Shown here: one piece after another, positions 47,516 to 57,900 of the stretch
Position numbering within the stretch: the first letter of the stretch is position 1
Layout: each line of letters starts with the position of its first letter
Assembly (NCBI GenBank): GCA_030248065.1
Contig: JASAMV010006679.1
Span: 62,001 to 126,000, forward strand
Length of the DNA: 64,000 nt
DNA from: Rhynchonema sp. JSB1_4
Lineage: Eukaryota; Nematoda; Chromadorea; Monhysterida; Xyalidae
Reading direction: 5' to 3'
Position numbers and translations under genes: made by a program
Notes under the pieces: generated by a model
Told to the model about the DNA's origin: nothing
Seen by the model: only the letters and a program-made list of their open reading frames with translations
Databases searched by the model: none

Positions 47516-47845
47516 CCCCTAAGGAGTAGGTACCTTGCAACCACCCCTTGGGGGGGATGGGGGGGAAGGGTAGGTACCTTGCAACCACCCCGGAGGGTAC
47601 CTTGCAACCATCAATTTATGGTTTTTATAGGCAAAAATGGGTGTTTTTCGACCTCAAAACCCCAAAAATCGCGCGCTCCGCGCGCAAACCTCCATATAAT
47701 AGGTATTTGAGGCAAATTTTCGGCCAAAATGCAAAAAAGTACCTATTTTTCGGCCAAATTTGCAGTATAATACATGCAAAAACACCCTTTTTTCGGACCT
47801 CAGGGGTACCTTGCAACCTCCCGGAGGCTGGGTAGGGGGTATATA
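47516..47845 (+). repeat. Family E element (GGTACCTTGCAACC words)
   Basis: GGTACCTTGCAACCACCCC words at the left, a GCGCGCTCCGCGCGC hairpin, the core shared with 224-367, and GGGGTACCTTGCAACC words at the right. Clear termini were not fixed. The hairpin and neighbouring bases are the reverse complement of those in family D. Confidence 0.7.
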
Positions 47846-48659
47846 CTTGCGGGCCGGAAAAAAAACCGTTTTTTTTCGGAAAAAAACCGAGGCCCGGAAA
47901 AATACGTTTTTATTTTTCCGGAAATTTTTCCAAGTGGCAACTTTTGGAAAAAAACGGTTTTTTTTCCAAAAATTTCCGAAATATTTTCAAAGGGGACGAA
48001 AGGATGTTGTCAAAACCAATGTAAATCGGTGCTAAACAGTTCAAAATGAACACTTTTTAATCTCCAAGTGCATTTTTAGCCTGTTTCAGGCCATTTCCCG
48101 ACAAAATTTTCTCCAAAATAGGCGTTTTTGGACCATGGGTATCCTTAAGTACTGGAAAAATATTTGGAAAAAAACGGTTTTTTTTCCGGAAAAAAACGGT
48201 TTTTTTTCCAAAAATATATTTTGCGGAAAAATACGCAAGTATAGGGGGGTACCTTGCAACCATCTGGATCCATCCCCCCCAAGGGTACCTTGCAACCATT
48301 TGCCTGCCACTACACTGTTCGGGGCGGGTAGGGTACAACACAAGTTTTTTTGGGTGCCTATTTTTATATGCTGTAAAGTGCATATATCGCGCGTAGCGCG
48401 CGATTTTTTGCACTTTGAAGGGTTTTCGGTCGAAATTTGGGCATTTTTGACCGAAAAATGGGCATTTTGAGGGCAAAAATCGGGGCGGGTAGGGTTATAC
48501 TTGCGTATTTTTCCGCAAAATATATTTTTGGAAAAAAACCGTTTTTTTCGGAAAAAAACCGTTTTTTTTCAAATATTTTTCCAGTACTTAAGGATACCAG
48601 CAGAGGCAGCAATGCAAGGTACCCTTGGGGGGGCCACACCCCCCCCGGAAACAAACCCC

Positions 48660-48706
<47 letters not shown>

Positions 48707-49080
48707 ATGGTCCAAAAACGCCTATTTTGGAGAAAATTTTGTCGGGAAATGGCCTGAAACAGGCTAAAAATGCACGTGGAGATTAAAAAGTGCTCATTTT
48801 GAACTGTTTAGCACCGATTTACATTGGTTTTGACAACATCCTTTCGCAACCTTTGAAAATATTTCGGAAATTTTTGGAAAAAAACCGTTTTTTTTCCAAA
48901 AGTTACCACTTGGGAAAATTTCCGGAAAAATATAAACGTATTTTTCCGGGCCTCTGAAAAAAACGGTTTTTTTCGGTTTTTTTCGAAAAAAACGGTTTTT
49001 TTCGGCCCGCAAGTATAGGTAGGGTATTGGTCGCACAATGACCATATAAGAATTCGTCAAATCAATCCTGATTTTCACGT
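47846..49080. repeat. Palindromic cluster of family F hairpins around E-like and poly-C sequence
   Basis: GGAAAAAAACCG/CGGTTTTTTTCC palindromes recur at 47855-47970, 48160-48215, 48520-48590 and 48880-49010. 47846-48150 and 48720-49020 are inverse copies of each other (both hold CCAAAACCAATGTAAATCGG or its complement). Between them lie GGTACCTTGCAACC words, a GCGCGTAGCGCGCG hairpin (48390) and a C-run of about 45 bases (48662-48706). Confidence 0.7.
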
Positions 49081-49259
49081 TCAGTCACTCTTAACCACTG
49101 CGCTATTTGTGATTCTCACAAAACATTTTCAGCTGAAAATAATCTAGCAGATCAACCACGTTGCCGCAAGTCTGAAACATTCCCTTCACTACATGCTTTG
49201 TGTGCGATCACGCAACGCAACGTCATTGCCCCGTCACTTTCCCTCTTTACGATTCTGGA

Positions 49260-49415
49260 AAAAATTTGACCAATTCCCAAATACCAGAGCGGGGCGGGTA
49301 GGGGGTAGGGTACCGGAGCGGGCGGGTAGGGGGTGCGGGGTAGTGTACCAGGCCGGGGCGGGTAGGGTACCATTGGGGGGGACCCCCTCCCCCCAGCCAC
49401 AGCACTGCCCCTAAG
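49260..49415 (+). repeat. Short GGGGCGGGTAGGG-word repeat with CAGTG-type right end
   Basis: GCGGGGCGGGTAGGG and GGTACC words are followed by CCCAGCCACAGCACTG. It looks like the right part of another family of the same kind. No left terminus. Confidence 0.45.
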
Positions 49416-49790
49416 CAGTGTAGTTCCTGGTCCGGCGCGGCGGTTAGTGTACCTACCCCTTTTTTTGTGCGGCGGTTAGTGTACCTCCCTGGGGGGTAGG
49501 GGGGGGAAGACCCAAATCCAGGAAAAAGTCACTTTTTGAGGTCGAAAATTTGACCAATTTTGCCCCTTTTTGGAAAAAAATCTCCATAAAAAGGGTATTT
49601 TGGCGACTTTTGAGAACATTGACCTGAAAATCACCCATTTTAGGCCTAAAATGCCCATTTTAGGCCTAAAATGCCAATGTTAGGCAAAAATTGAGGCGGT
49701 TAGTGTACCTGGCGCGGCGGTTAGTGTACTAGTGTACCTTGGTCGCGGCGGTTAGTGTACCTTAGGGGGGACCCCCCAGGAACTACACTG
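49416..49790 (+). mobile_element. Family C hAT-like MITE, perfect 8-bp duplication
   Basis: 375 bp. CCCCTAAG is duplicated at 49408-49415 and 49791-49798. GCGGCGGTTAGTGTACC words. The right flank is family A sequence. Confidence 0.92.
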
Positions 49791-49822
49791 CCCCTAAGTA
49801 ACATCCCCTATACAGTAGTGTA

Positions 49823-50581
49823 CCGTATTGTCGGAAATAGAACCCGGGGCCGGGGGGTCTATTTTCTCACTGGGGTCATTTTGGTGGGCTCAATTTATGG
49901 CAATGGTGTAGCAGGGTGGGGGGTGGGGTCCCCCCCAAGGTAGAGTAGGTAGGTAGGTTGACGCTCCATCCTGGTACAGCAGGTAGGTCGCCGCCCGGCG
50001 GCTGGTACAGTAAGTTGCTATTTTTGGCTCAAAATGGTATAAAATCGGTATTTTTTAGTTCAAATAGGCGAAAAATCGCGCGCTAGGCGCGAAATTAGCG
50101 TTTTAGAGTGCATTTTCATCAAAATTTCGACCTAAAAAATTTTCTCCCCCCGCCCCTAGCTCGGCCGGTACAATAGGTAGGTTGCCGCCCCACATTTTTG
50201 GTGGTACAGTAGGTTGCCGCCCCGCCTGGGTAGCTACACCACTGATTTATGGGGGGTCAATTAATGGGGGTTATATTTTTCATTTCGCCCCCCGACGAAA
50301 AAAATCATTGTTAATAATGCGCCTAAAAATGGCTTGTTTTGGGTGTTTTCTAACTTTAACAGCGGCAGTTATGCTTAAAAAGCCGTGTTCTACTGTGTAC
50401 GCAAGCTTAGATAACGTTTAACACAACAATACACCTCTACCATACCACTAATCTGTGGTACGGTGAAGGTTGGGGATGGGGTTCTAATAATGGGGGGTTC
50501 TATTTTTGATTTCGAGCCATTTAGGTGGGGTTCAATTAATGGGGGGTCAATTAATGGGGGGTTCTATTTCCGACAATACGG
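49823..50581 (+). mobile_element. Family N TA-target MITE, complete but interrupted
   Basis: CCGTATTGTCGGAAATAGAA and its complement at the right end, with TA on both sides (49821-49822, 50582-50583). Removing it restores ACAGTAGTGTATTGAGGCTTG, the family A sequence. Words such as GGGGGGTTCTATTT and GGGTCAATTAATGGGG repeat near the ends. It contains the family B element 49901-50244. Confidence 0.88.
49901..50244 (-). mobile_element. Family B hAT-like MITE, perfect 8-bp duplication
   Basis: 344 bp from CAATGGTGTAGCAGGG to GGGTAGCTACACCACTG. ATTTATGG is duplicated at 49893-49900 and 50245-50252. Inserted in family N. Inverse orientation to the 25719 copy. Confidence 0.9.
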
Positions 50582-50583
50582 TA

Positions 50584-50881
50584 TTGAGGCTTGATAGTGG
50601 TGCATGCACAGGTACATTTATGCACGTTTGTTGTTCGTTCAGAGCACATAATACTCCTCTTATTGACGAACAGACACGAATAAATGCGATTACAAGCCGA
50701 AAAACATCGTTTCAACCCCCTTTTTAGGGGTTTTGGGGGCTATTTCTGCGAACAATTTTTCAGGTTCGGGTCAGTGAATTAATAGAGGCCCCCCGGAATA
50801 GAGCCCCCAAAATGGGGTCAGTGAATTAATAGAGCCCCCTTCTATTTAGGTTTTTACGGTACCTGACCCAATACCCAATAC
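50584..50881 (-). mobile_element. Right part of the family A element hosting N
   Basis: Continues TTGAGGCTTGATAGTGGTGC through TATTTAGGTTTTTACGG (50844-50860), followed by TA. The left part is 49791-49820. Confidence 0.8.
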
Positions 50882-51254
50882 CAGTGTAGTGGCAGGCCCA
50901 TGTGTGGGATGGGAGGTAAGTATGATGCGGGGTTGGGACCGGAAGCGTGAGAGGTATGATTTTGGTCACCCAAAAAGGCGAAAAAACACCGTTTTTGTGA
51001 TGCACTTTTGGCCAAAAAATGAGGTAAAAATAGCACTTTTTCCAAATTTTCGCCGAAAATCGCTTGCGCGCGATTTTTGGGAAAATAAGGTCGAAAAACA
51101 CCGATTTTTGCCTTAAAAGGGTATAAAATTGCTTGTGAGAGGTATGATTTGGAGTTGTGAGAGGTAAGTACTCAACCCCCCCAACCCCCCTCGGGTTTTG
51201 TGGTAGGTAAGTACTGAGAGGGGGTAACCCCCCAAGCCCCCTGCCACTACTATG
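50882..51254 (+). mobile_element. Family D hAT-like MITE, perfect 8-bp duplication
   Basis: 373 bp from CAGTGTAGTGGCAGGC to GCCACTACTATG. CCCAATAC is duplicated at 50874-50881 and 51255-51262. GAGAGGTA/GGTAAGTA words at both ends. Inserted in a CCAATACC tract. Confidence 0.9.
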
Positions 51255-51363
51255 CCCAATACCAAACCAATACTAAAACCAATACTCAATACCCAATACC
51301 AAGCCATACCCAATACCTACCCTATACCCAATACCAACCCAATACCCTATACCCAATACCAAC
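51255..51363 (+). repeat. CCAATACC simple-repeat tract
   Basis: Imperfect CCCAATACC/AACCAATAC repeats, interrupted by the D element on the left and a C element on the right. Confidence 0.85.
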
Positions 51364-52151
51364 CAGTGTAGTTCCTGGTCCGGCGGGGAAATTAGTGTAC
51401 TGTTCCTCCCTACTTTTTCGGAGGGGAAATTAGTGTACCTCCCTGGGGGCAGTGTAGTTCCTGGTCCGGAGGGGGAGATAGCGGACCCTCCGTTTTTTTC
51501 GGAGGGGGAGATAGTGTACCCCCGAGGGGGGGGAAGGGGGGGGGGGAAGACCCAAATTCGGGAAAAAGTCACTTTTTGAGGTAGAAAATTTGACCTATTT
51601 TTGCCCCTTTTTGGAAAAAATTCTTCATAAAAAGGGCATTTTGGCGACTTTTGAGAACATTGACCTAAAAATCACGCATTTTTGGTATAAAAATGCCCAT
51701 TTTAGGCCTAAAAATGCCTATTTTAGGCAAAAATTGGGGGAGATAGTGTACCCGGAGGGGGAGATAGGGGGATAGTGTACCACCTGAGGGGGAGATAGCG
51801 TACCCGAGGGGGGGGGACCCCCCTCCCCCCCAGGAACTACACTGCCTGGGGGGAAGGGGGGGAAGACCCAAAATCGGGAAAAAGTCACTTTTTGAGGTTT
51901 GAAAATTTGACCTATTTTTACCCCTTTTTGGAAAAAATTCTTACTAAGAAGGGTATTTTGGCGACTTTTGAGAACATTGACCTAAAAATCAAGCATTTTA
52001 GGCCTAAAAATGCCCATTTTAGACCTAAAAATGGCCATTTTAGGCAAAAATTGGGGAAATTAGTGTACCCGGAGGGGAAATTAGTGTACTAGTGTACCTT
52101 GATCGGGGAAATTAGTGTACTTTAGGGGGTCCCCCCCCAGGAACTACACTG
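51364..52151 (+). mobile_element. Outer family C element (GGGGAAATTAG subfamily), perfect 8-bp duplication
   Basis: TIRs as in family C. ATACCAAC is duplicated at 51356-51363 and 52152-52159. GGGGAAATTAGTGTACC words appear at both ends. A family C element of a different subfamily lies at 51450-51844. Confidence 0.92.
51450..51844 (+). mobile_element. Inner family C element (GGGGGAGATAG subfamily), perfect 8-bp duplication
   Basis: 395 bp. CCTGGGGG is duplicated at 51442-51449 and 51845-51852. All subterminal words read GGGGGAGATAGTGTACC or AGCGTACC, unlike those of its host, although core and TIRs match. Confidence 0.92.
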
Positions 52152-52159
52152 ATACCAAC

Positions 52160-52354
52160 CCGGGATACCCACTGTTTTTACCCCCTTCCCAAACCCCCTC
52201 CCACCTCCAACACTGCTGAAAAGATTAGCTAGGTTAAAAGCTAGTAAATTTGGTTTAAAAAACATGCCCTCCCCCAGGTACACCACTGCCCCCCAGAGGT
52301 ACTCCAGTACGCTGACCGCCTCTCTAGGAACACTAATTTCCGTGATTTTTGCCA
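52160..52354. repeat. Fragments of CAGTG-type elements
   Basis: CACCTCCAACACTG (52201-52214) and AGGTACACCACTG (52275-52288) resemble right termini of related families. No complete element. Confidence 0.4.
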
Positions 52355-54551
52355 ATGTGGCCGATCAACCGATTCGTGTCCACTTCAAATTCGTCATATG
52401 TAACTCAATTTTCAAGAATTTTCTTTTAAAATGTTGAGGGACCCCATTCAACCGCACCGCGTTTCTGATTCGATGGCTGTATTAAAACAGCCATTGTTGT
52501 ACCCCCAATGCCAGTCCACTCGCATGAAAGTGCTGCCAATCACAGCTAGCCAAATCACCCGCAGGCAACTTGCGCAACTTTTCAGAAAGCGCTTCGGTTA
52601 TACAGCAACCAAATGCGTTGATGGACCTTAACCCAGCCGTTGAAACACAAAAGCACAAGTGTATTGCGTTTAATAGCCATCCAGCCATGTAGGCGCCCAC
52701 ACCAGCGTTGGGGCGAGGGCGGCACGTGGCTTGTTGTTGATGTTGACTTTACGCTCAACAGCCCTCTAAAGTTGCACTTTGCGTTGCGTTTATTACTGCG
52801 CATAATTTGCGTCTGAGGTTTGATCTGTCAGCAAGTTAGTCAGACTCGGACTTTGTAGTTTGCCCTTGTCATCCAATGTTGATTGACTTTGTCTGCCATT
52901 GCAAGTCGAAGTCGACTGTTTGGTCGACTTCGTGTTTCATGTCTTGTTGTCTGTTCTGGTCCCAAGTCGGAACTTTGATACCTGCACGTGCACGCATTAT
53001 ACGTGTGCTCGATTTGCAACTGGATGATTGTCCGTTATTTTGGTGCACTGCATCAGTTTCTTATCAGCAAATGTTCTCAGAGCGCTTCTAGCCACCTACC
53101 CGTTCTTTGTGACAGTCTGTGACAGTAACAAAGTTCCAGCCTGGAAAGTTCTGCCGAACGTTTTTCAAGCAAAAAGAGTGATCATCCTTATGCCTAAATA
53201 CCGCACACTTTGAGGAGAAGAACTGAGTGTGAGATTGAATCTGTTCGCTGTGTAACTCCTGTCCGACCACTTATCTGGCGTACGTGCGAATTTGCACGAC
53301 TGTTTTCGAAATTCGGTCAAATTCATAAACTGGTGTCAGCAAACTGTTGCTGTTTACCCCATTCTGCCATTTACCCAGTTTCGCAACCAGACAGCGGCAC
53401 TTTGCAACGTCGTCAAAGTTACGTAACAAACACCACGTAGCCTTTGTGAAAACACGTCACTGTGACATCATTCAGAGCGCCATCCTCGCAAAGCGCCACA
53501 TTCATATACTATGTATTCCGCCAAAACCGCCACAGAAATTGATTTTCGCGCGCCCCCTTTCTGATGCTGGTGTAGCTGACCACACAGATACTGTATGTAC
53601 ATAACACGTTGCGTGAGCTTCTGCTGCTCGTTGCCCACTACTGTAGTCTGGCCGTGTCAAACACGCACAAAGTAGACATATTGCAGCAACAAACTCTGGC
53701 TTTCGCTGTGGCACGTGTGTTTCAGTGCCCGAGCTCCATCATAGACAGCGCGAGCAGCAGGCGGTTCTTGCGATCTGGAGCATGTACAAACATGTTCACA
53801 TGCACGGACACTGCATTATGGCGCGTGATTGTGTGTGTACATGCGTCGGTCTAGCTACGACGCCCCTCTGTATTTTTTGCTGGGTGCTGTTGCTGTGCAC
53901 GTATGTATGCATACGTATCAGAGCCATAACCGGTGCAGCCAGACTGTTACTTTCTCTTTGGTTGGTGATCGGATCTATGCAAATGCATCTGGGCTTCTTT
54001 TATCTCAGATTATTATCTAATGTACTCTCTGTATGCTGCCGGGAGCTTGCTGACTGGCGCACGACGTTGCTAAGGACGCTTTTGTATTAGTTGGTTGATA
54101 TGCGCATCATTTCTGCGTGAGCACGATATGAGATGAGAGACAAAGCACCCGTTGCTTGCCCGGTTGTCTTTTTTCATTTTGTTGGGTCGTTAAAGACGGT
54201 TATGTATGATCACGCGCAAACATTCGTTGCGTTATTATCGCAGTCGCACGCATCTGGGGGTAACAGCGAGCATCTGAGCGTATGTGGACATAGTTTTTGC
54301 ATTTCCATTCTATATGACAAGAGCATGACGTAATTTCACATAATGTTATGAAAATTATTACACAACTTTATGATGCTGTTATATTACTAATATAATCATC
54401 GACTGTTCTGTTTCAGCCTTTACCGCTCACAGTCTATGGTGTGACTATATTCTTCGTGACTTCTGCCATCAATCAACGCAAGACATTTTTGTCGAGTGAA
54501 CGAGCCCGCCCGCGGTCGACGAAAATGTACTACCACGATTTCTACAGTTAA
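52355..54551 (+). CDS. Possible tiny single-pass membrane protein, 2 exons, 59 aa
   Basis: The second exon (54417-54551) is the firm part: after GTTTCAG it reads PLPLTVYGVTIFFVTSAINQ, a hydrophobic helix, then a basic tail (KTFLSSERARPRSTKMYYHD) to a stop. The first exon is a guess: 52355-52399 (MWPINRFVSTSNSSY, donor GTAACT) joins in phase but needs a 2-kb intron. The hydrophobic segment with a basic C-tail suggests an organelle membrane protein. I do not recognise the family. Confidence 0.35.
52400..54416. other. Gene-poor stretch; no further exon accepted
   Basis: Either the intron of the small gene above or intergenic DNA. The frame at 53725-54090 (121 codons) has Cys/Leu-rich composition without splice context. 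Confidence 0.35.
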
Positions 54552-54950
54552 CAACGGCGCGCAAGTTTAGCGCGTTTGCTAAACACCAATCAACGTTATT
54601 ATCATCCGCGTGCGTTTGTCTTGGTGTTTGCTGTTCGTTTCGACACGTCGCCTCGTCGTTCGTTTGCTGTTGCCGTGCGACCCTTGCTGATTTGTCCGGA
54701 CTGGATGCGTCATATCATCTTCACAAAGTCGTAAAAAACACTCAACAAATTGTCATTCAATATTACTGTTATTACTACTTTGTTGCCGTTACACACACAC
54801 AATCTGCGACCAACTCAATACTACTGGAGTGCTGACATGATTCGTCTGAACTCGCCCGTCGTCCGAGTCCCCAATTTTTTTTAAATCGATCAAACTGAAC
54901 AAAACTTCGACCAATAAATAATCGCCATAACAAATAATTATCAAAACAAA

Positions 54951-57900
54951 ATGCCTGTGAACGTCGTCGCGCCTGTTCCCAGTCAAGAGCTGAAAACGGC
55001 CGCTGATCTCCGGATTGAGCCTGATTCAAAAAGGACAGCAAGCTATAAAATGGGTGGAACAGCTGGTGCTGGTCTGAAGCCGGTCAGTTCGCAGACCACA
55101 ATCGACTACGCAACTGGCGGAGATGAGAGTGAATATGTGCATGCGACGGAGCTGGAAACGCAGCCGCTTTTCTATGAGGATAATGATAATAAAGTACGTT
55201 TGGTTTTTTATCCTTGGCACCAGTGTAGTTCCTGGGGGGAGGGGGCCCCCCTCGGGTACGCTATCTCCCCCTCGGGTGGTACACTATCCCCCTATTTCCT
55301 CCTCTCCGGGTACACTATCTCCCCCAATTTTTGCCTAAAATGGCGATTTTTAGGCCTAAAATGTGCATTTTGAGGCCTAAAATGTGTGATTTTCAGGTCA
55401 ATGTTCCCAAAAGTCGCCCAAATACCCTTTTTATGAAGAATTTTTTCCAAAAAGGGGCAAAAATAGATCAAATTTTCCACCTCAAAAAGTGACTTCCCGA
55501 ATTTGGGTCTTCCCCTCCTTCCCCCCACGGGGGTACACTATCTCCCCCTCCGAAAAAAACGGGTCCGCTATCTCCCCCTCCGGACTAGGAACTACACTGC
55601 TTGGCACTTTCTTCTTTTTACTTCGTTCAGATCTTACTTATCTTTGATTTTGCTTGCAGAGCTCCGTGCTGTTGCGTCTGGACACGCTGCGTCGCAACCG
55701 CGAGATGTATGACGTTGTGCTCTACGTCAGCCATCGCGAGATCTACGCACATCGTGCCGTGCTCGCTGCCATGTCGCCCAGGTTGGAGGAATTAAAATTA
55801 ATAATTTGACAATATAAATGAATAAATAAATGTGGTGTGAGAAGAAAGTTTTCGTTCAATATTGTCAGGCTGTGCGATATGTTAACCAACAGTGGTTGTC
55901 CGTCGCCAGTGCATTCCGACCATCAGATCAGTCTCGATCACAAAGTGAATGGTAAGTGAAAGAGATAACCGTGTTACATTTACGTTCGGTGCGACTGTGC
56001 AATGTGAATCTGGAAACTGACAAATTTCAACCTTGCCACCACGAGCTGGCCCGGATCATAAAATTTCGTGAATAACTTCCTGCTTGACGTTGGGCATAAA
56101 TTTATGACTGATATGAATGCAAACGTTGTGTGTATTTTTTTTATCGCGCCATACTTTGCCCTGTAAAACAAAGTGGTGACGATATTCACGTGAAAATTGC
56201 ACGTTGTGGTTGTACTCTGCTGCCGATTGGTGTAAATCATGTCAATCAATGATATTTGTGTTTTCGACCGCGCGTGCGCACTGATAGTACAACTGACAAC
56301 TGTCAGTCTCAGACGGAATATTGTGTGTGAAATTTGTTTGGGTAACTTTTATCAGTGATAATTTGCGAGAGCGTCTGTTACTAAGTTGCGTTGCCCAGAT
56401 GTGTCAAGTTTTGCGTGCTGGGTCGGCCGGCCATTTGTCTGACAACAGGGAAACTCTAGATTTGCACCACAAAATCTTGTTCGATTATGCATCGCGTGGG
56501 TGTGGCAAATCAAGTGAGTGGTGCACGATAGTATAAAACAGTTACTGCTCAACTCTCCTGTAAAACGCGCAGATGCGTACTTTATTTTGCGTTGCATGCC
56601 GTAACGATCAACTCGCATGCTCTGAATATTTGTCTACACGCTGACTGTTGGTGTGGACTATTATTGCCGAACCGGGGGAAAAGTTGAGATCTCTTGCTCG
56701 GAATATTGATTTTGCATCATGGTTACTTTGGGGGAATGACTTGTTTTGCACGTTCATCTGTCGATTTATTCATATGCTGCGGTTCAAGCGCAGTCCATAC
56801 TTTTGCACATGGTTGGACACAGATGTTCAGTATGAGCGCTGCACGGGCGAATCTGGGAGGTTCATAGATTTGCAGGAACATAACAGAATTTTATTGCGAG
56901 CTTGAGCGGGTCTGGACGGCAGTTTTGCAGTCGGGAAAAAATTTCCCGCCAAGCTTTGGACAGGACACACCACAAGCTTTGGGCAGACAACAGCGGTACT
57001 TTCGCAAACTTGGTGTGTGTTTAATTTCAAAATCAACCGTACTTTTGTGCGCGATGTGTTGTGTATCTGGTGTTGGTCTAATGTTTCCGCTCACAAAACT
57101 TTGCGAGATGTTCGCTGACAGAGAACGAAAATGTTGAACATTACGACACGTTAGGCGAGTCGCCGTGCTTTTCTGATTGTGTGCCCCAGTTTGAGCCAAT
57201 GTGACTTTGCACTCGCTGGCACACCATGATGTCTGGTCCGAACCGAATGACATAAACGTGTTTGTTTGCAGAGAACGCAAACAGGGCGGCAAGGCAACCG
57301 CGTTTTTGCACTTGTTTTGGAGACTAGACGGGGTGGCCAGCCTTTATGTTGGAGCCACGTGCTTCTACATTGGCTATGGTTGTCTTTATGTTGGTCGGGT
57401 GTTTGCGTGGCTTCGCTGTGGCGCCTTGGGCGACATTTTGCACGGACTGAATGTGCAATACATTGCATTATGGCGCTTTTGGATGGATGCGTCTGTTGGG
57501 TCGACCTTCTCTCATACACAGAAACGGGGAAATGACATTGGCACTGGCAGTATTGCTCTTGTATTGCGTTGTAATGATGTGATGCCCACGCGCTTACTTG
57601 CAGACTGCACCTAAACTTATTGCCTGGAAGGAGAGACAGTTGGGAAGTGAAATATTGTGCCCACAGTGTGCATTTGTGTGTGAACGATGCGATGGGGAAT
57701 CCAAAAAGATGACCTTTGCCCAAACGGAGATTAGAAACTGTGTGAAAGCGATACACATTGCGTAAATCAAGGTCACAATTTTTGGTTTTCAATTTCCATT
57801 TTTCACCCACACGGTGCTTTCTGGCATTAAATTTGGGACGGGGGGTGGGTTGAACAAGGCAGAAAAATATTTTTGTCAGTTTTTGCGTTTTTAATTGATT

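Noticed and set aside
48662..48706. Long C-run as a functional motif
   Set aside because: Homopolymers of this length are unstable and error-prone in sequencing. Several exist here (28000, 48680), so length cannot be trusted.
53725..54090. 121-codon plus-strand ORF with hydrophobic stretches
   Set aside because: It has Cys-rich, low-complexity hydrophobicity without a convincing start or splice partner. It may be intronic.
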